From a bacterium (lineage in GTDB: Bacteria > Vulcanimicrobiota > Xenobia > RGZZ01): 8,108 nt of DNA. The position numbers and the translations under genes were made by a program. A model generated the notes under the pieces. The model was not told where the DNA came from and made no database searches. It was given only the letters and a program-made list of their open reading frames with translations. Where the stretch lies: NCBI GenBank assembly GCA_021782195.1, contig JAJXVI010000084.1, positions 1 through 8,108 on the forward strand. The letters run 5' to 3'. Below, one piece after another: positions 1 through 6,043 of the stretch (position 1 is its first letter; each line of letters starts with the position of its first letter).

Positions 1-953
1 GCGACTTCAGCGAAGCGCGGGCGCGACTGAAAACCGCGCTTGTCCTGTTTGCCCTGCTCGTGCTGGTGATTGCGCTGGCAGGTCCGCAGTGGGGCGTTCA
101 CCTCGTGCACATCGAGCGACGGGGAATCGACGTGATGTTTGCCGTCGACTGTTCCAGGTCGATGGACACTCCGGACGTTCCGCCCAGCCGTATGGAAGTC
201 GCTCGTCTCGAACTGGGAGACCTTATCAAACAGCTTGCCGGCAACCGTCTGGGCCTTGTGGGATTTGCCGGAACCGCTTTCGTGTTCTGCCCGCTGACGC
301 TGGATGTTTCGGCGACCAGCATGTTTCTTGACCAGCTCAACACGAGCGTGATGCCCATCCCGGGGACGTCGCTGGGGTCGGCGATTCGCACCGCGACCCG
401 CGCGTTTCCGAGGGGTGACACGAACAAGAAGGTGATCGTGCTGTTGACGGACGGGGAGGACCACCACAGCCACCCGATCCAGGCAGCCAGAAAGGCCGCG
501 AAGAACGGGGTCGCGATCTTCACCGTCGGGATCGGGACGACTTCGGGCCAGCCAATTCCCGAACGTGCGGCGAACGGAACCCTCTCGTACCTGCGTAACG
601 CCAGCGGTCAGGTGGTGCTCAGTCGGCTCGACGAAACGACGCTGCGACGCATTGCGAAGTTGACGGGCGGGCAGTACATCCACGTCGACGGGACGGTTCC
701 CGACGCCCTGGCGCCCATCGTCACCGCCGTGAACGGGGCCCAGAAGCGTGCGCTGGAGGAAACGCTGCAACGGCGATACATCAACCGTTTTCAGTGGTTT
801 GTGTTTCTCGCCATTCTGGCAGTTGCCATTGAACGCTTGATTCCGACGCGTCGCACACCTGGGGAACCGCATGCCGGGCCCGCGCTTCCCACACATGACG
901 TGCGGCGCGCTGTCGTGCGGGCATCTCACCCCCGTGGCGCGAGGCGAGACTGA
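1..953 (+). CDS. batB: BatB-like VWA-domain membrane protein (5' partial)
   Basis: The frame is already open at nt 3, so the gene begins upstream and only the C-terminal 316 residues or so are seen; the GTG at 60 lies inside the first membrane segment and is not the real start. The order is a hydrophobic segment (about nt 36-90, ending ALAGPQWG), a VWA domain, and a C-terminal membrane helix (about nt 790-840, QWFVFLAILAVAIERL). The metal site (MIDAS) looks complete: DCSRS at nt 147-161, Thr in PGTSLG at 366, and Asp in LLTDGEDH at 450. FAGTAFVFCPLTLD and TVGIGTTSGQPIP are typical of BatA/BatB; BatB is preferred because batC follows 29 nt later. By family knowledge the VWA domain sits on one side of the membrane between the two anchors and mediates metal-dependent protein contacts. 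The tail after the last helix is basic and unremarkable. Confidence 0.88.
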   Translation, partial: DFSEARARLKTALVLFALLVLVIALAGPQWGVHLVHIERRGIDVMFAVDCSRSMDTPDVPPSRMEVARLELGDLIKQLAGNRLGLVGFAGTAFVFCPLTLDVSATSMFLDQLNTSVMPIPGTSLGSAIRTATRAFPRGDTNKKVIVLLTDGEDHHSHPIQAARKAAKNGVAIFTVGIGTTSGQPIPERAANGTLSYLRNASGQVVLSRLDETTLRRIAKLTGGQYIHVDGTVPDALAPIVTAVNGAQKRALEETLQRRYINRFQWFVFLAILAVAIERLIPTRRTPGEPHAGPALPTHDVRRAVVRASHPRGARRD

Positions 954-982
954 AAGATGCGGACCGGAGAGCAGGTGGTAGA

Positions 983-2119
983 GTGAACGTGCGTGCCAGA
1001 TTTCGCGGGCAAACTGTTTCCGAAAGGGAAGGGGAGCGTGCGCTTCCTCGCGGACAGCGTGGTTTGCGAATCGTTGGATGGAGAATCCGACGCGCGCTCC
1101 TGATGTGCATGATGGGGGCTGCGCTCACGGGGGTGGCCTGCGGTCGCGGATACGCATCGCCGGCTGTGGGGCCGTCCGGGCGAGGCGTTTCCGCCGTCGC
1201 TCCTCACGCTGAGGTCGTGCCCCATCACGTCGTGGCGCCCCCGAGCGCCTCCCCGTGGTGGGACAGATGGGTTCGACCCTGGGCAGACTTTCGCTTCGTG
1301 CGCACGATGCAGCGTGGTCAGGAGTCGTATGAGCGCGGTCACTATCAGGCCGCGGAGAAGGCATTTGGATCAGCAGGCGCGCTTCGGCCGAATTCCGTGG
1401 CGGCCCGGGAGGCACAGGGCGAGGCGCTCTATCGTGCGCGAAAGTATGCCGAGGCGGCCCGGTGTTTCCAGCAGGGACTGGAGGCTGCGCCTCGCGGCGC
1501 GCGTGACCGCCTTGCCTACAATCTGGGAAACGCGTTGTATCGTCAGCAGAAGTTGCCGGAGGCTGCGAGCGCGTACGAGAAGGCGCTGCGGTGGAACGAG
1601 AATGACGGCGATGCACGCCACAACCTGGCGCTTGTCCTCGAGAAACTCCAGAAGCAGCAGAACAAGCAACAGAAGCAGGACCAGCAGAAGCAGAACAAGA
1701 GCCAACAGAAGCAGGACCAGCAGAAGCAGAACAAGAGCCAGCAGAAGCAGGGTAAGCAGAAGCAGAACAAGAGCCAGCAGAAAGCCGGTCAGGGGAAGAA
1801 ACAGCAGCAGTCAGCGAAGGGAGCGGTCCAGAAAAGGCAACCGCACGGAAAGCCGTCCCCTGCGCACCGATCTGGCGCGAAGCACGGTGCGAAGCACGGT
1901 GCGAAGAAAGGGCACGTCCCCTCGACCGCAGTCGGGAAACGCGCCCCGGCGCGTTCCGCCCGGATGACACCGGCGCAGATGGCGCGCGCGGCACGGCAGG
2001 CACGCCGACGCAATACCGAGCGGATCCTGCAGTACTTCCAACAGAAGGAACGGGAGAGCCGGGATCTTCCAACACCGACCGCTCCCAACATTCCGCCTCC
2101 AGGAGGAGCCACGTGGTAA
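983..2119 (+). CDS. batC: BatC-like TPR protein with Lys/Gln-rich repeat tail
   Basis: The 378-aa protein is probably exported. A basic stretch (WRIRR, 32-37) precedes a hydrophobic segment (38-54). Cys53 follows TGVA, a relaxed lipobox; signal peptidase I cleavage near GYA-S (59) is the alternative. Residues 107-218 hold about three TPR units (YERGHYQAAEKAF, YRARKYAEAARCF, NALYRQQKLPEAASAYEKAL). Residues 222-285 are an almost pure Lys/Gln/Asn tail with a 12-residue repeat, followed by basic linkers (GAKHGAKHGAK). A helical end (RNTERILQYFQQKERESRDLP) resembles the conserved BatC C-terminus. The GTG at 983 is chosen for position, with a modest SD-like AGCAGG at 970-975; a TTG at 1064 (residue 28) would give a more normal signal-peptide length. 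The gene overlaps batD by 7 nt. TPR domains bind partner proteins, here presumably other Bat proteins. The assignment rests on TPR content, tail and operon position. Confidence 0.82.
   Translation: MNVRARFRGQTVSEREGERALPRGQRGLRIVGWRIRRALLMCMMGAALTGVACGRGYASPAVGPSGRGVSAVAPHAEVVPHHVVAPPSASPWWDRWVRPWADFRFVRTMQRGQESYERGHYQAAEKAFGSAGALRPNSVAAREAQGEALYRARKYAEAARCFQQGLEAAPRGARDRLAYNLGNALYRQQKLPEAASAYEKALRWNENDGDARHNLALVLEKLQKQQNKQQKQDQQKQNKSQQKQDQQKQNKSQQKQGKQKQNKSQQKAGQGKKQQQSAKGAVQKRQPHGKPSPAHRSGAKHGAKHGAKKGHVPSTAVGKRAPARSARMTPAQMARAARQARRRNTERILQYFQQKERESRDLPTPTAPNIPPPGGATW
1670..1777 (+). repeat. 36-bp tandem repeat, 3 copies, in batC
   Basis: Three consecutive 36-bp units lie at 1670-1705, 1706-1741 and 1742-1777. 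They encode QKQDQQKQNKSQ twice and then QKQGKQKQNKSQ. Units 1 and 2 differ at the last base only; unit 3 differs near its middle. The preceding bases (1650-1669) are a degenerate partial copy. The unit is a multiple of 3, so gain or loss keeps the frame. A smaller 12-bp repeat follows at about 1876-1905 (GAKHGAKHGAK). Confidence 0.93.
2101..2119 (+). promoter_or_regulatory. batD ribosome binding site and batC/batD overlap
   Basis: AGGAGGAG at 2101-2108 is a near-consensus SD placed 6 nt (from GGAGG) before the GTG at 2113. This GTG lies inside the last codons of batC (TGG TAA, stop 2117-2119). The strong SD decides the batD start in favour of GTG 2113 over the in-frame ATG at 2179, which has no SD, and suggests translational coupling. 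Confidence 0.75.
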
Positions 2120-4110
2120 GTACCAGGATCCTGTGGCCGCAGATTCGTGCTCGATTCCGCTCGTTGCGACTGCCCGGGATGCGCCTGGGGAAGGGCGGGG
2201 TCGCGATTGCCCGTGCATCCGTCGCGAGGCCGATTCTGTTTCTCGCCATCCTGTCGCTTTGCGCTCTATCTGCGGCGACGGGACCCGCGCGTGCTCAGGG
2301 TGCTTCCCAGATGGAGGCGACCCTCGACCGGAATGTCATGAATGTTGGCGATACCGCGACGCTCAAAGTACGGATTCAAGGCGCGGGACAGAACATCAGC
2401 GACCCCGTCATCCCGCCCGTTCCCGGCCTCAGCGTGACCGAGTCTGGACGTTCCCAGAATGTCATGATTGTGAACAACACGGTGTCGGTGAGCCTGGAAA
2501 TTGACTACGCTGTTACGGCGACGCGTCCCGGTACGTGCACCGTTGGTCCGATTACGGTGCAGGTGAACGGTACCACCATGCAGGCTCCACCCCTGCAATT
2601 GAAGGTTGTGGCGGGTGGCGCCGGATCTTCCGGGGGGGGTGGAGGTGCTGGCGGTTCGGGTGGTTCCTCCAATCCCGCGATACCGAACCTTCCGCCTGGC
2701 ATCTCCTTGCCACCCCTTCCCCCGCCGATGGTCCTGCCACCGTCCTCACAGCCGCCTGGATGTGCAAACCCGCCCGTGCCTGCTGGTGCGCGACGACCGG
2801 GCCCCGCCTTCCTGACAGCGAAGGTCGACAACCCGAAGCCGTTCGTCGGTCAGCCGACGACGTTCATTCTGCGCTTCTACCACGTGCGCGGGGTGCGTCT
2901 TGTCCAGAATCCGCAGGCACCCAACACCACCGGCTTCGTGAGCCGCAACTTGCCGCCCACTCGCCTGTATCAGACCCGTATCGGCGGGCGCGACTACACG
3001 GTCGAGGAACTACGCTTCGCACTCGTGCCGACTGCCTCCGGGACCTTTCACATCGGCTCCATGAGCCTCGACTGCATGGTGCCGATGCTCGCTTCAAACG
3101 GTGAGGACGGATGGCCGCCGCCCATGTTTTCGCCGACCACGGAGGAGAGGCTTAGCAGTCCGGCCGTCACCGTGACAGTTCGGCCTGTCCCGACGGCCGG
3201 TCAGCCGTTGACCTTCACGGGAGCCGTCGGAGAGTTTACCATGACCGCGCATCTCGACCACACGACGCCCCGCGTCGGACAGCCCCTGAACCTCGAGGTC
3301 GACCTGACCGGAAACGGATTCCCGGATCTTGTCCAGGCCCCCACGATGCCCACGGTCGCCGGGTTGAAAGCCTACGACCCCGTCGCGACCAGCCACATCA
3401 CGACCCGTGACCATCGTATCGGGGGAACCCGCCAGTTCACGTACGTGCTGGTGCCGACGCAGTCCGGTCGTTTGAAGATTCCGGCGATTCCTTTGAGTTG
3501 CTTCGACCCGGTGGCGCGCACCTGGTACACGTTGCGGACCCGACCGATCGCGATTGACGTGGCGCCAGGAGTCGCATCTTCACCGTCTCCAACCGCTGCT
3601 TCCGCGCCTTCGGACGGCCTGCGTCCCGACCACACGGTGACCTCGTTTCAGCGTCCTCACAGCCTTTTGCGCTCGCGGATCTTCCTGACCCTGCAACTGC
3701 TGCCTCCTCTGCTCGTGCTTGGCGCGCTTGTTGCGTGGGGTCCGCGTCCTCGCTGGCGCGTCGCGCGTCGTCCCCGTAAGGGCGCAGCACTGGCGCAGGC
3801 AGAGTTGCGTCTGCGCGAACTGACCCACCACGCCGATCTGGCTTCGGCCCCGCCCGTGATTCATGCCTATCTGGCGGCTCGACTGGGGCAACCCGTGAGC
3901 GGTCTGCGGGAGGACGAACTGCTGAGGCTGCTACGAGAGCGCGGCGTCCCCGAGGGGGTGACCGTGGAACTGTCGCAGATTCTGAACGAGGCGGCCCGCG
4001 CGCGGTACGCGGGTAGTGCAGGGGAGGAGCGCGGGCCTGGCGTGGGTGCGAGGGAACATCTGCAGGCTGCATCTCGTCTCCTTTCGCTGATGGAAAGGAG
4101 CCTGTCGTGA
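2113..4110 (+). CDS. batD: BatD-like secreted single-pass membrane protein
   Basis: The 665-aa protein has the layout of the BatD family. A long basic N-terminus leads into a signal-peptide core (40-56) with likely cleavage at ARA-Q (61/62). A beta-rich domain (about 65-165; NVGDTATLKVRI, PPVPGLSV, ITVQVNG) follows, then a Gly-rich (167-186) and Pro-rich (187-225) linker. Two more beta-sandwich-like regions come next (about 229-355, with NPKPFVGQPTTFILRFYH; and about 365-490, with PRVGQPLNLEVDLTGNG). One membrane helix sits at about 522-542, and a cytoplasmic helical tail (about 555-665) holds HAYLAARLG and LLRERGVPE. Most of the protein is therefore predicted to be periplasmic. BatD proteins are linked genetically to stress and oxygen tolerance in some bacteria, but their biochemical role is not settled. 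The 3' end overlaps batE by 4 nt. A G8 tract lies in the linker coding region. The exact start is less certain than the family call. Confidence 0.87.
   Translation: MVSTRILWPQIRARFRSLRLPGMRLGKGGVAIARASVARPILFLAILSLCALSAATGPARAQGASQMEATLDRNVMNVGDTATLKVRIQGAGQNISDPVIPPVPGLSVTESGRSQNVMIVNNTVSVSLEIDYAVTATRPGTCTVGPITVQVNGTTMQAPPLQLKVVAGGAGSSGGGGGAGGSGGSSNPAIPNLPPGISLPPLPPPMVLPPSSQPPGCANPPVPAGARRPGPAFLTAKVDNPKPFVGQPTTFILRFYHVRGVRLVQNPQAPNTTGFVSRNLPPTRLYQTRIGGRDYTVEELRFALVPTASGTFHIGSMSLDCMVPMLASNGEDGWPPPMFSPTTEERLSSPAVTVTVRPVPTAGQPLTFTGAVGEFTMTAHLDHTTPRVGQPLNLEVDLTGNGFPDLVQAPTMPTVAGLKAYDPVATSHITTRDHRIGGTRQFTYVLVPTQSGRLKIPAIPLSCFDPVARTWYTLRTRPIAIDVAPGVASSPSPTAASAPSDGLRPDHTVTSFQRPHSLLRSRIFLTLQLLPPLLVLGALVAWGPRPRWRVARRPRKGAALAQAELRLRELTHHADLASAPPVIHAYLAARLGQPVSGLREDELLRLLRERGVPEGVTVELSQILNEAARARYAGSAGEERGPGVGAREHLQAASRLLSLMERSLS
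4093..4110 (+). promoter_or_regulatory. batE ribosome binding site with GTGA stop/start overlap
   Basis: GAAAGGAG at 4093-4100 precedes the GTG at 4107 by 6 nt. The start overlaps the batD stop as GTGA (4107-4110), the usual arrangement for translational reinitiation. This SD/start pair supports the long form of BatE, including its unusual N-terminal extension. Confidence 0.7.
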
Positions 4111-5312
4111 AGCCTCGATTGAAACGATCTGGCCGAAGGCCCTGCACCTCGTCGATCCTGGCCGTCACCTCTCGCGCGTGCGACGCCATGTCGCCGGCCG
4201 AGGTGCTTACTGTTGTCCGCCAGTTGCGCCGTCATTCCCCGGAGCACGAGGGTTCGGTTGGGGAATGGTCCGAGGAGGCCGACACCGTGCGTATCCTCGA
4301 GTCCTGGCAGGACGCGGAAGCGCTCTCGCTCCAGGAGGTCTGGGTCGACTTCCACACACTCTCTCCGCATCTGTACCTGACTCGTCCGAGTCGCTCGCGT
4401 CACGACTTCCTGACGCGCTGGCGCGACCGCTGGCGGGGCACGGGGACCACGGTCCTGGTTGCGCTCGTTGCATTCACCGTACTCCTGGCGACGCACGCTG
4501 CCTGCGCGCAGCCGACTGCGTCGCCCGCTCCGGCTGGGGCAGCTTCGCCCGCTCCGGCTGGGGCAGCTTCGCCCGCTCCGGCTGGGGCAGCTTCGCCCGC
4601 TCCGGCTGGGGCAGCTTCGCCCGCTCCGGCCGCGGTCGACACAAACGCCGCGTTGTTCGAGGAGGCGGGGAAAGCCAGTCGTGCCGGTCAGTGGGAGGAG
4701 GCCGCCTCAGATTTCAGGGAGCTCGTGAAGCGAGGGGTGAACGACGCGACCGTCTGGTATGACCTGGGCAACGTCTGCTCTCGCCTCGACGACCCCGGAC
4801 GTGCACGCGCCGCCTACGAGCACGCGTTGCTCCTGACGCCCCGTGACCCCGACCTGCGCGCAAATCTGGCGCGTTTGCGCGCACGCCTGGTCGATCAGGA
4901 GCCGGATGAGGACGCTCTCATGCACCTCGTACGCCTCTTCACCGTGAATGAACTGGCGGTTGTGACCGCCGTCACCTGGTGGCTGGTCGCGATTGCCACG
5001 GCAGCCTGGATTCGCGCTCGCCGTTCGGGTGCGCGTGGCGGGGCGGGCGTGGCTGCGACTGTATGTCTTCTGGCGTTCCTGGTCAGCGGGGGGATGCTCA
5101 CGATGGCGCGTCGGAATGCCCGCGACGAGGCGGTGGTCATTCCCGGGTCGGTGCGTCTGCACAACGGTCCCAGTCGTGACGACGCTGCTGGCATCGACCT
5201 GCACGCTGGGACGCGGGTGCAGGTGCTGGGGACTTCGGGCGACTGGCGGGAAGTTGGAGCCTTCGACCGCGTGCGGGGTTGGTTGCGTTCGGAGGAGATC
5301 GAGCAAATCTGA
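4107..5312 (+). CDS. batE: BatE-like TPR / two-TM / SH3 protein with N-terminal extension
   Basis: The product is 401 aa. Residues 1-113 are a hydrophilic region not expected in BatE. A hydrophobic segment (114-131, TTVLVALVAFTVLLA) follows and ends HAACA-Q, like a signal peptide or signal anchor. Residues 139-176 are four SPAPAGAA repeats plus SPAPAA. Residues about 182-275 hold TPR units (ALFEEAGKASRAGQWEEAASDF; VWYDLGNVCSRLDDPGRARAAYEHAL). Two membrane helices lie at about 283-301 and 311-333. A C-terminal SH3-like domain (about 340-400; VRLHNGPSRDD, GTRVQVLGTSGDWREVG, GWLRSEEIE) closes the protein. The family topology puts the TPR and SH3 parts in the periplasm; SH3-like domains often bind peptides or cell wall. 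If translation instead starts at ATG 4188 the extension shrinks by 27 residues but does not vanish. It is the last gene of the bat operon in this window. Confidence 0.86.
   Translation: MKPRLKRSGRRPCTSSILAVTSRACDAMSPAEVLTVVRQLRRHSPEHEGSVGEWSEEADTVRILESWQDAEALSLQEVWVDFHTLSPHLYLTRPSRSRHDFLTRWRDRWRGTGTTVLVALVAFTVLLATHAACAQPTASPAPAGAASPAPAGAASPAPAGAASPAPAGAASPAPAAVDTNAALFEEAGKASRAGQWEEAASDFRELVKRGVNDATVWYDLGNVCSRLDDPGRARAAYEHALLLTPRDPDLRANLARLRARLVDQEPDEDALMHLVRLFTVNELAVVTAVTWWLVAIATAAWIRARRSGARGGAGVAATVCLLAFLVSGGMLTMARRNARDEAVVIPGSVRLHNGPSRDDAAGIDLHAGTRVQVLGTSGDWREVGAFDRVRGWLRSEEIEQI
4521..4631 (+). repeat. 24-bp perfect tandem repeat, 4 copies plus partial, in batE
   Basis: Four identical 24-bp units occupy 4521-4544, 4545-4568, 4569-4592 and 4593-4616. 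A fifth unit matches only its first 14-15 bases (4617-4631). Each unit encodes SPAPAGAA. Identity at every synonymous position shows the array is recent or kept homogeneous by slippage or recombination. It forms a flexible Ala/Pro spacer between the membrane segment and the TPRs. Copy changes preserve the frame. Confidence 0.96.
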
Positions 5313-5522
5313 CGTTGCGGGGACGCTCCGCGTGACGTGGGGAGGGGAGCGAGGATGCTTTGTGTTGAGTGAGGACGCTCCGCGGGCGTGTATTGCTGAG
5401 GTCTCCTGCATCGAAGGACGTGTTCGGGGCAGGAGACGAGACCGACCACGGTCATACGCTCCGTGGCGGAGGGTGATGGACCGCACCCAGGGGCATCATG
5501 GAAACGTAGAGGAGGAATGCGT
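5313..5522 (+). other. Intergenic leader with inverted repeats, no gene seen
   Basis: No convincing coding frame is seen between the batE stop and the small gene. The stretch holds three copies of ACGCTCCG followed by C or T and then G (5323-5332, 5375-5384, 5456-5465); the first two are part of a 12-base identity, GGACGCTCCGCG, at 5321-5332 and 5373-5384. It also holds a short hairpin at 5316-5332, a quasi-palindrome at 5375-5389, a 9-bp inverted repeat at 5401-5409/5429-5437 and a small one at 5440-5443/5450-5453. It could be a 5' leader, the 3' end of the bat transcript, or both. No promoter match was clear. Confidence 0.5.
5401..5437 (+). repeat. 9-bp inverted repeat, hairpin with inner stem
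   Basis: GTCTCCTGC (5401-5409) is exactly complementary to GCAGGAGAC (5429-5437). Inside the loop, CGAA (5412-5415) can pair with TTCG (5423-5426), extended by a T-G pair, leaving a 7-nt apical loop. There is no T-tract downstream, so it is not a typical intrinsic terminator. It lies about 85 nt upstream of the small gene. Confidence 0.55.
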
Positions 5523-5756
5523 ATGCACGAGACGCTGCAGCCGACCCTCATTACAGGTCGCTTTACCGTCGAGGAGCTCGAGCACCTGGCTGGAACGATC
5601 ATCTGGCCTCGAAGTGTGCCTGAGACGGTCGATATGCGCGACCGCGCCGAACTGGCGCGTCTGGTCGAACTGGCGCGCGATTACATCGAGAAGACCCATA
5701 ATGCGTTCGCGGTTGACCTGGTGGACAGCCAGATCGTCAACGTCGTCACGCGCTGA
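5523..5756 (+). CDS. Small hypothetical protein, 77 aa
   Basis: The protein is not recognised. The start is ATG 5523, because AGAGGAGG (5508-5515) sits 7 nt ahead of it; the in-frame ATG at 5517 is too close to that SD. The sequence (MHETLQPTLITGRFTVEEL...) is soluble, lacks cysteine and has no signal peptide or membrane helix. It appears mostly helical, with a charged segment near 38-58 (RDRAELARLVELARDYIEK) and an ending rich in Val, Asp and Asn (VDLVDSQIVNVVTR). The codons are GC-rich like its neighbours and the SD is among the best in the window, which supports real translation. It stands alone between the bat operon and the glycosidase, with a terminator-like structure directly after it. 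A small regulatory or adaptor protein is possible, but nothing in the sequence shows a function. Confidence 0.7.
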   Translation: MHETLQPTLITGRFTVEELEHLAGTIIWPRSVPETVDMRDRAELARLVELARDYIEKTHNAFAVDLVDSQIVNVVTR

Positions 5757-5765
5757 ATGATGTAG

Positions 5766-5828
5766 AGGCAGGGACCGATCGCTCTCGCCATCTGGCACGG
5801 CGGACGTCTTCCTGCCTGCATTTTTTTT
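5766..5828 (+). terminator. Probable rho-independent terminator
   Basis: AGGCAGGGA (5766-5774) pairs with TTCCTGCCT (5809-5817), 9 bp with one G-U. T8 (5821-5828) follows after three bases. The 34-nt interior is long but can fold again (CGCC 5786-5789 with GGCG 5799-5802). The position, 10 nt after the stop of the small gene, fits a terminator. The large loop lowers confidence. Confidence 0.5.
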
Positions 5829-5915
5829 GGCCGCGTCGCGCGTCGGAACGGGGCGGCGTGTGGCGCAAATACGGTGTGCTCGTGAAAGGCACGGCCTTCG
5901 GAGCGCTGGGACCAG

Positions 5916-5944
5916 TTGCAAGTGGGTGCGGAATTGAGTATCAT
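5916..5944 (+). promoter_or_regulatory. Candidate sigma70-type promoter for the glycosidase gene
   Basis: TTGCAA (5916-5921), exactly 17 nt, then TATCAT (5939-5944): about 4/6 and 5/6 matches to the -35 and -10 consensus. Transcription would begin near 5951 and give an untranslated leader of about 90 nt before ATG 6044. The site lies in a locally more AT-rich patch, downstream of the terminator-like hairpin. The organism's promoter rules are unknown, so this is a pattern match only. Confidence 0.4.
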
Positions 5945-6028
5945 TCATTGGTCGAGGTGTCGTTTGACGCGTCACCTGCCCTGTATTGACTGGCGCGACC
6001 CAGAAGGTTGCGAATCCAGAATGACGGC

Positions 6029-6034
6029 GAGGAG
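6029..6034 (+). promoter_or_regulatory. Ribosome binding site of the glycosidase gene
   Basis: GAGGAG lies 9 nt ahead of ATG 6044. It decides the start of the long frame, and the protein from that ATG begins with a well-formed signal peptide. Another ATG at 6021 is in a different frame and overlaps this site. Confidence 0.6.
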
Positions 6035-6043
6035 CTTTGCGGG

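Noticed and set aside
1125..2249. Long minus-strand open frame (374 codons) opposite batC
   Set aside because: It mirrors the batC reading frame in high-GC DNA. The translation is Arg/Ser/Ala-rich without domains and crosses the batC/batD junction; batC has clear TPRs.
3437..4189. Minus-strand open frame of 250 codons opposite batD/batE
   Set aside because: It is a composition-driven shadow with no family motifs, opposite a well-supported BatD C-terminus.
4497..4511. Lipobox at HAAC in BatE
   Set aside because: The -3 position is His, which does not fit a lipobox; signal peptidase I cleavage or a signal anchor is more likely.
4521..4631. CRISPR-like regular repeats
   Set aside because: The units abut with no spacers and encode an in-frame Ala/Pro spacer of BatE.
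5463..5522. Upstream in-frame starts for the small gene
   Set aside because: The strong SD at 5508-5515 sits at proper distance only from ATG 5523; the extra 20 residues are Gly/Arg-rich and overlap the SD itself.
5523..5756. FlgM-type anti-sigma factor identity for the small protein
   Set aside because: Size and helical character are similar, but the typical FlgM C-terminal pattern is absent and no flagellar genes are nearby.
4993..5760. Plus-strand frame of 255 codons spanning the batE end, the gap and the small gene
   Set aside because: It overlaps batE TM/SH3 coding and the small gene in another frame; its translation is Arg/Ser/Cys-rich and lacks an SD.
5983..5988. TTGACT as a -35 element for the glycosidase gene
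   Set aside because: No acceptable -10 hexamer lies 15-19 nt downstream; the site at 5916-5944 is better.
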